NCBI GenBank assembly: GCA_021848865.1
Contig: JAJZTO010000040.1
Coordinates: 1 to 12,071, forward strand
Direction: 5' to 3'
Source: Myxococcales bacterium
GTDB lineage: Bacteria > Myxococcota > Myxococcia > Myxococcales > Anaeromyxobacteraceae
Length of the DNA stretch: 12,071 nucleotides
The notes beneath the pieces are model-generated. The model did no database searches. It saw only the letters and a program-made list of their open reading frames with translations, and was not told the DNA's origin. The translations under genes and the position numbers were made by a program. Positions 9,472 through 12,071 of the stretch are shown piece by piece. Position 1 is the stretch's first letter, and the number at the start of each line of letters is the position of its first letter.

Positions 9472-10638
9472 ATGCCGAGCCCCCTGCCCTTTCCCGGCCC
9501 CATCGCCTCGCGCCTGCCGCAGGTCGGGACCACGATCTTCACGGTGATGTCGCGCCTCGCCGCCGAGTGCGGCGCCCTGAACCTCTCGCAGGGCTACCCC
9601 GACTTCTCGGCGCCGCCGGGGCTCTACGACCTGGTCCTGAAGCACATGCGCGCCGGCTCGAACCAGTACGCCCCCATGGCCGGCGTGCCACAGCTGCGCG
9701 AGGCCGTCGCCGCGAAGGTGGAGCGGCTGTACGGCACCCGCTACGACCCGGAGCACGAGGTCACCGTCACCGCCGGCGGGACGCAGGCCATCTTCACCGC
9801 CGTGGCCTGCCTCACCCGGCCCGGCGACGAGGTGATCGTGCTGGAGCCGGCCTACGACGCCTACGCGCCGGCCGTCCAGCTCTCGGGCGGCACGCCGGTG
9901 CGGGTGCCCCTGACCTTCCCCGGCTACCGGCCCGACTGGGCGGCGGTCCGCGCCCGGGTGGGGCCGCGCACCCGGATGATCCTGGTGAACACGCCCCACA
10001 ACCCGAGCGGCACCTGCTGGGGCCCCGCCGACCTCGAGGCGCTCGCCGGCATCGTCCGCGGCACCGGCATCGTGGTGGGGGCCGACGAGGTCTACGAGCA
10101 CGTCCTCTTCGACGGCCGGCGCCACCAGAGCTGCGCCGGCCACCCGGAGCTGGCCTCGCGCAGCCTGGTGATGAGCAGCTTCGGGAAGACCTACCACGTC
10201 ACCGGCTGGAAGGTCGGCTACGTGCTGGCGCCGCGGGCGCTCACCGCCGAGTTCCGGAAGGTCCACCAGTTCGTGGTCTTCACCGTGAACACGCCGGTGC
10301 AGCTGGCGCTGGCGGAGTGGCTGGCGGACGCGAGCCGCTACCTGGACCTGGGCGCCTTCTACCAGCGGAAGCGCGACCTCTTCCGGGCCGGGCTGGCGGC
10401 GACGAGGCTCGAGCCCCTGCCCTGCGAGGGCACCTACTTCCAGCTCGCCTCCTACGCCCGGGTGAGCGACGAGCCGGACACCGTCCTGGCGGAGCGGCTC
10501 ACCCGCGAGGTCGGCGTGGCCTCGATCCCGCTCTCGCCCTTCTACGCCGGGCCGCGCCAGGACCGGGTGCTGCGCTTCTGCTTCGCCAAGGGCGAGGAGA
10601 CGCTGGCGCGGGCCTGCGAGCGGCTGGCGAAGGCCTGA
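9472..10638 (+). CDS. PLP-dependent aminotransferase, YbdL type (methionine/aromatic)
   Basis: A 388-residue class I/II (fold type I) aminotransferase, cytoplasmic, moving the amino group of an amino acid to a 2-oxo acid. It resembles E. coli YbdL, which prefers methionine and also accepts histidine and phenylalanine, throughout: LPQVGTTIFTVMS (15-27), INLSQG-like LNLSQGYPDF (37-46), NQYAPMAGV (64-72), NTPHNPSGT (173-181) with Asn177, ADEVYEH (204-210) with Asp205 and Tyr208, SSFGKTYH (235-242) with the PLP lysine Lys239, and Arg368 in LRFCFAK for the substrate carboxylate. The ATG at 9472 is chosen because homology begins just after it. No good ribosome-binding site precedes it, and translation further upstream is low-complexity. 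It is divergent from nifJ and could feed methionine- or aromatic-derived 2-oxo acids to metabolism. A kynurenine or general aromatic specificity is possible. Confidence 0.93.
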   Translation: MPSPLPFPGPIASRLPQVGTTIFTVMSRLAAECGALNLSQGYPDFSAPPGLYDLVLKHMRAGSNQYAPMAGVPQLREAVAAKVERLYGTRYDPEHEVTVTAGGTQAIFTAVACLTRPGDEVIVLEPAYDAYAPAVQLSGGTPVRVPLTFPGYRPDWAAVRARVGPRTRMILVNTPHNPSGTCWGPADLEALAGIVRGTGIVVGADEVYEHVLFDGRRHQSCAGHPELASRSLVMSSFGKTYHVTGWKVGYVLAPRALTAEFRKVHQFVVFTVNTPVQLALAEWLADASRYLDLGAFYQRKRDLFRAGLAATRLEPLPCEGTYFQLASYARVSDEPDTVLAERLTREVGVASIPLSPFYAGPRQDRVLRFCFAKGEETLARACERLAKA

Positions 10639-10644
10639 GCGGGG

Positions 10645-11190
10645 CTACGGGACCGGCACCCGCGGGGCGTCGGCCCAGAGCCCCTCGAGGTCGTAGAAGC
10701 CGCGCGCCTCCTGGGAGAGGACGTGCGCCACCACGTCGCCGTAGTCCACCAGGATCCAGCGGCCCGACTCGTACCCCTCGACGCCCACCTTGGTGGCGCC
10801 GGCCGCCTTCAGCGTCTCGTCCACGTGGTCGGCGATGGCGCCGGCCTGCCGGTCCGATTCGGCGGTCATGATCACGAAGTAGTCGGCGTAGCTGGTGAGG
10901 CCGCGCACGTCGAGGACCAGGACGTTCTCGGCCTTCTTGTCGAGGCCGGCCCGGGCGATCTGCAGGGCGCGGGGGCGCGAGGTGTCGGGGCGACCTGGCG
11001 GCGCCGCCGCCGGGGCCGGGGCGCGCGGAGGCCGCGGCGGGCGGGCCGGCCGGGCGGGGCGCTCCGCCCGCTTCGCCGCCCGCTCCTTGCGGAACGCCTT
11101 GGACTTCAGGGACCGCTGGGTCTTCTTGGTGGGCGACTTCGACTTCTGCGGCCTCGCGGCCTTCCTCGGCGCCGGCTTCCGGGTCTTCAT
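10645..11190 (-). CDS. rsfS: Ribosomal silencing factor RsfS with long basic N-terminal extension
   Basis: RsfS (YbeB/DUF143/Iojap family) binds ribosomal protein uL14 on the large subunit and blocks subunit joining, lowering translation during starvation. The conserved domain covers about residues 72-176, with SYADYFVI (100-107), DHVDETL (121-127), EGYESGRWILVDYGDVVAHV (138-157) and FYDLEGLW (165-172). Typical members are about 105-130 residues; this one has 181. Residues 1-48 are very rich in Lys and Arg, and 49-70 are Pro/Ala-rich. No Met or Val codon occurs between residue 1 and the domain, and AGGAG at 11195-11199 lies 4 nt before the ATG, so the extension looks real. The stop codon of proA directly abuts this ATG, so the two genes form an operon and are probably translationally coupled. 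Confidence 0.94.
   Translation of the reverse strand: MKTRKPAPRKAARPQKSKSPTKKTQRSLKSKAFRKERAAKRAERPARPARPPRPPRAPAPAAAPPGRPDTSRPRALQIARAGLDKKAENVLVLDVRGLTSYADYFVIMTAESDRQAGAIADHVDETLKAAGATKVGVEGYESGRWILVDYGDVVAHVLSQEARGFYDLEGLWADAPRVPVP

Positions 11191-12071
<881 letters not shown>

Overview
The window is uniformly GC-rich DNA whose genes resemble those of the Myxococcota. Anaeromyxobacter-like is my best guess from the very high GC content, the G/C-ending codons, the ferredoxin-linked pyruvate enzyme and the general style of the proteins; this is an inference, not a database result. I see no insertion sequence, tRNA, rRNA, CRISPR array or prophage signature. Most of the region reads as chromosomal core and metabolic genes.

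Left region (1-3726). An ECF sigma factor and its zinc-finger anti-sigma factor lie on the minus strand, start and stop overlapping as ATGA; the anti-sigma gene runs off the left edge. Divergently, across a 245-bp intergenic region, lie two tandem genes for periplasmic amino-acid-type binding proteins (Peripla_BP_6). Their 369-residue ligand-binding parts align without a gap, so this is a tandem duplication. The first copy has an uncleaved-looking N-terminal membrane anchor and a Pro/Ala linker; the second has an ordinary signal peptide. No permease or ATPase gene accompanies them here.

Middle region (3727-9471). A minus-strand operon encodes a full-length single-chain pyruvate:ferredoxin oxidoreductase (nifJ/por), a double-ACT-domain protein and a phenylacetate-CoA ligase (PaaK family). 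It converges on the binding-protein genes across a short hairpin. Upstream of nifJ is a 322-bp region with a candidate promoter, a dyad within that promoter's 19-bp spacer, and a strong leader hairpin.

Right region (9472-12071). A plus-strand PLP-dependent aminotransferase of the YbdL (methionine/aromatic) type is divergent from nifJ. It converges, with only 6 bp between stop codons, on rsfS (ribosomal silencing factor), which has an unusually long basic N-terminus. rsfS directly follows proA (gamma-glutamyl phosphate reductase), which is cut by the right edge.

Taken together, the aminotransferase, 2-oxoacid:ferredoxin oxidoreductase, ACT protein, aryl-CoA ligase and amino-acid-type binding proteins suggest a neighbourhood for amino-acid or 2-oxoacid breakdown to acyl-CoA and reduced ferredoxin. 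proA-rsfS are housekeeping genes. No clearly new system was found. The most unusual items are the anchored/secreted binding-protein pair, the nifJ promoter architecture and the RsfS extension.
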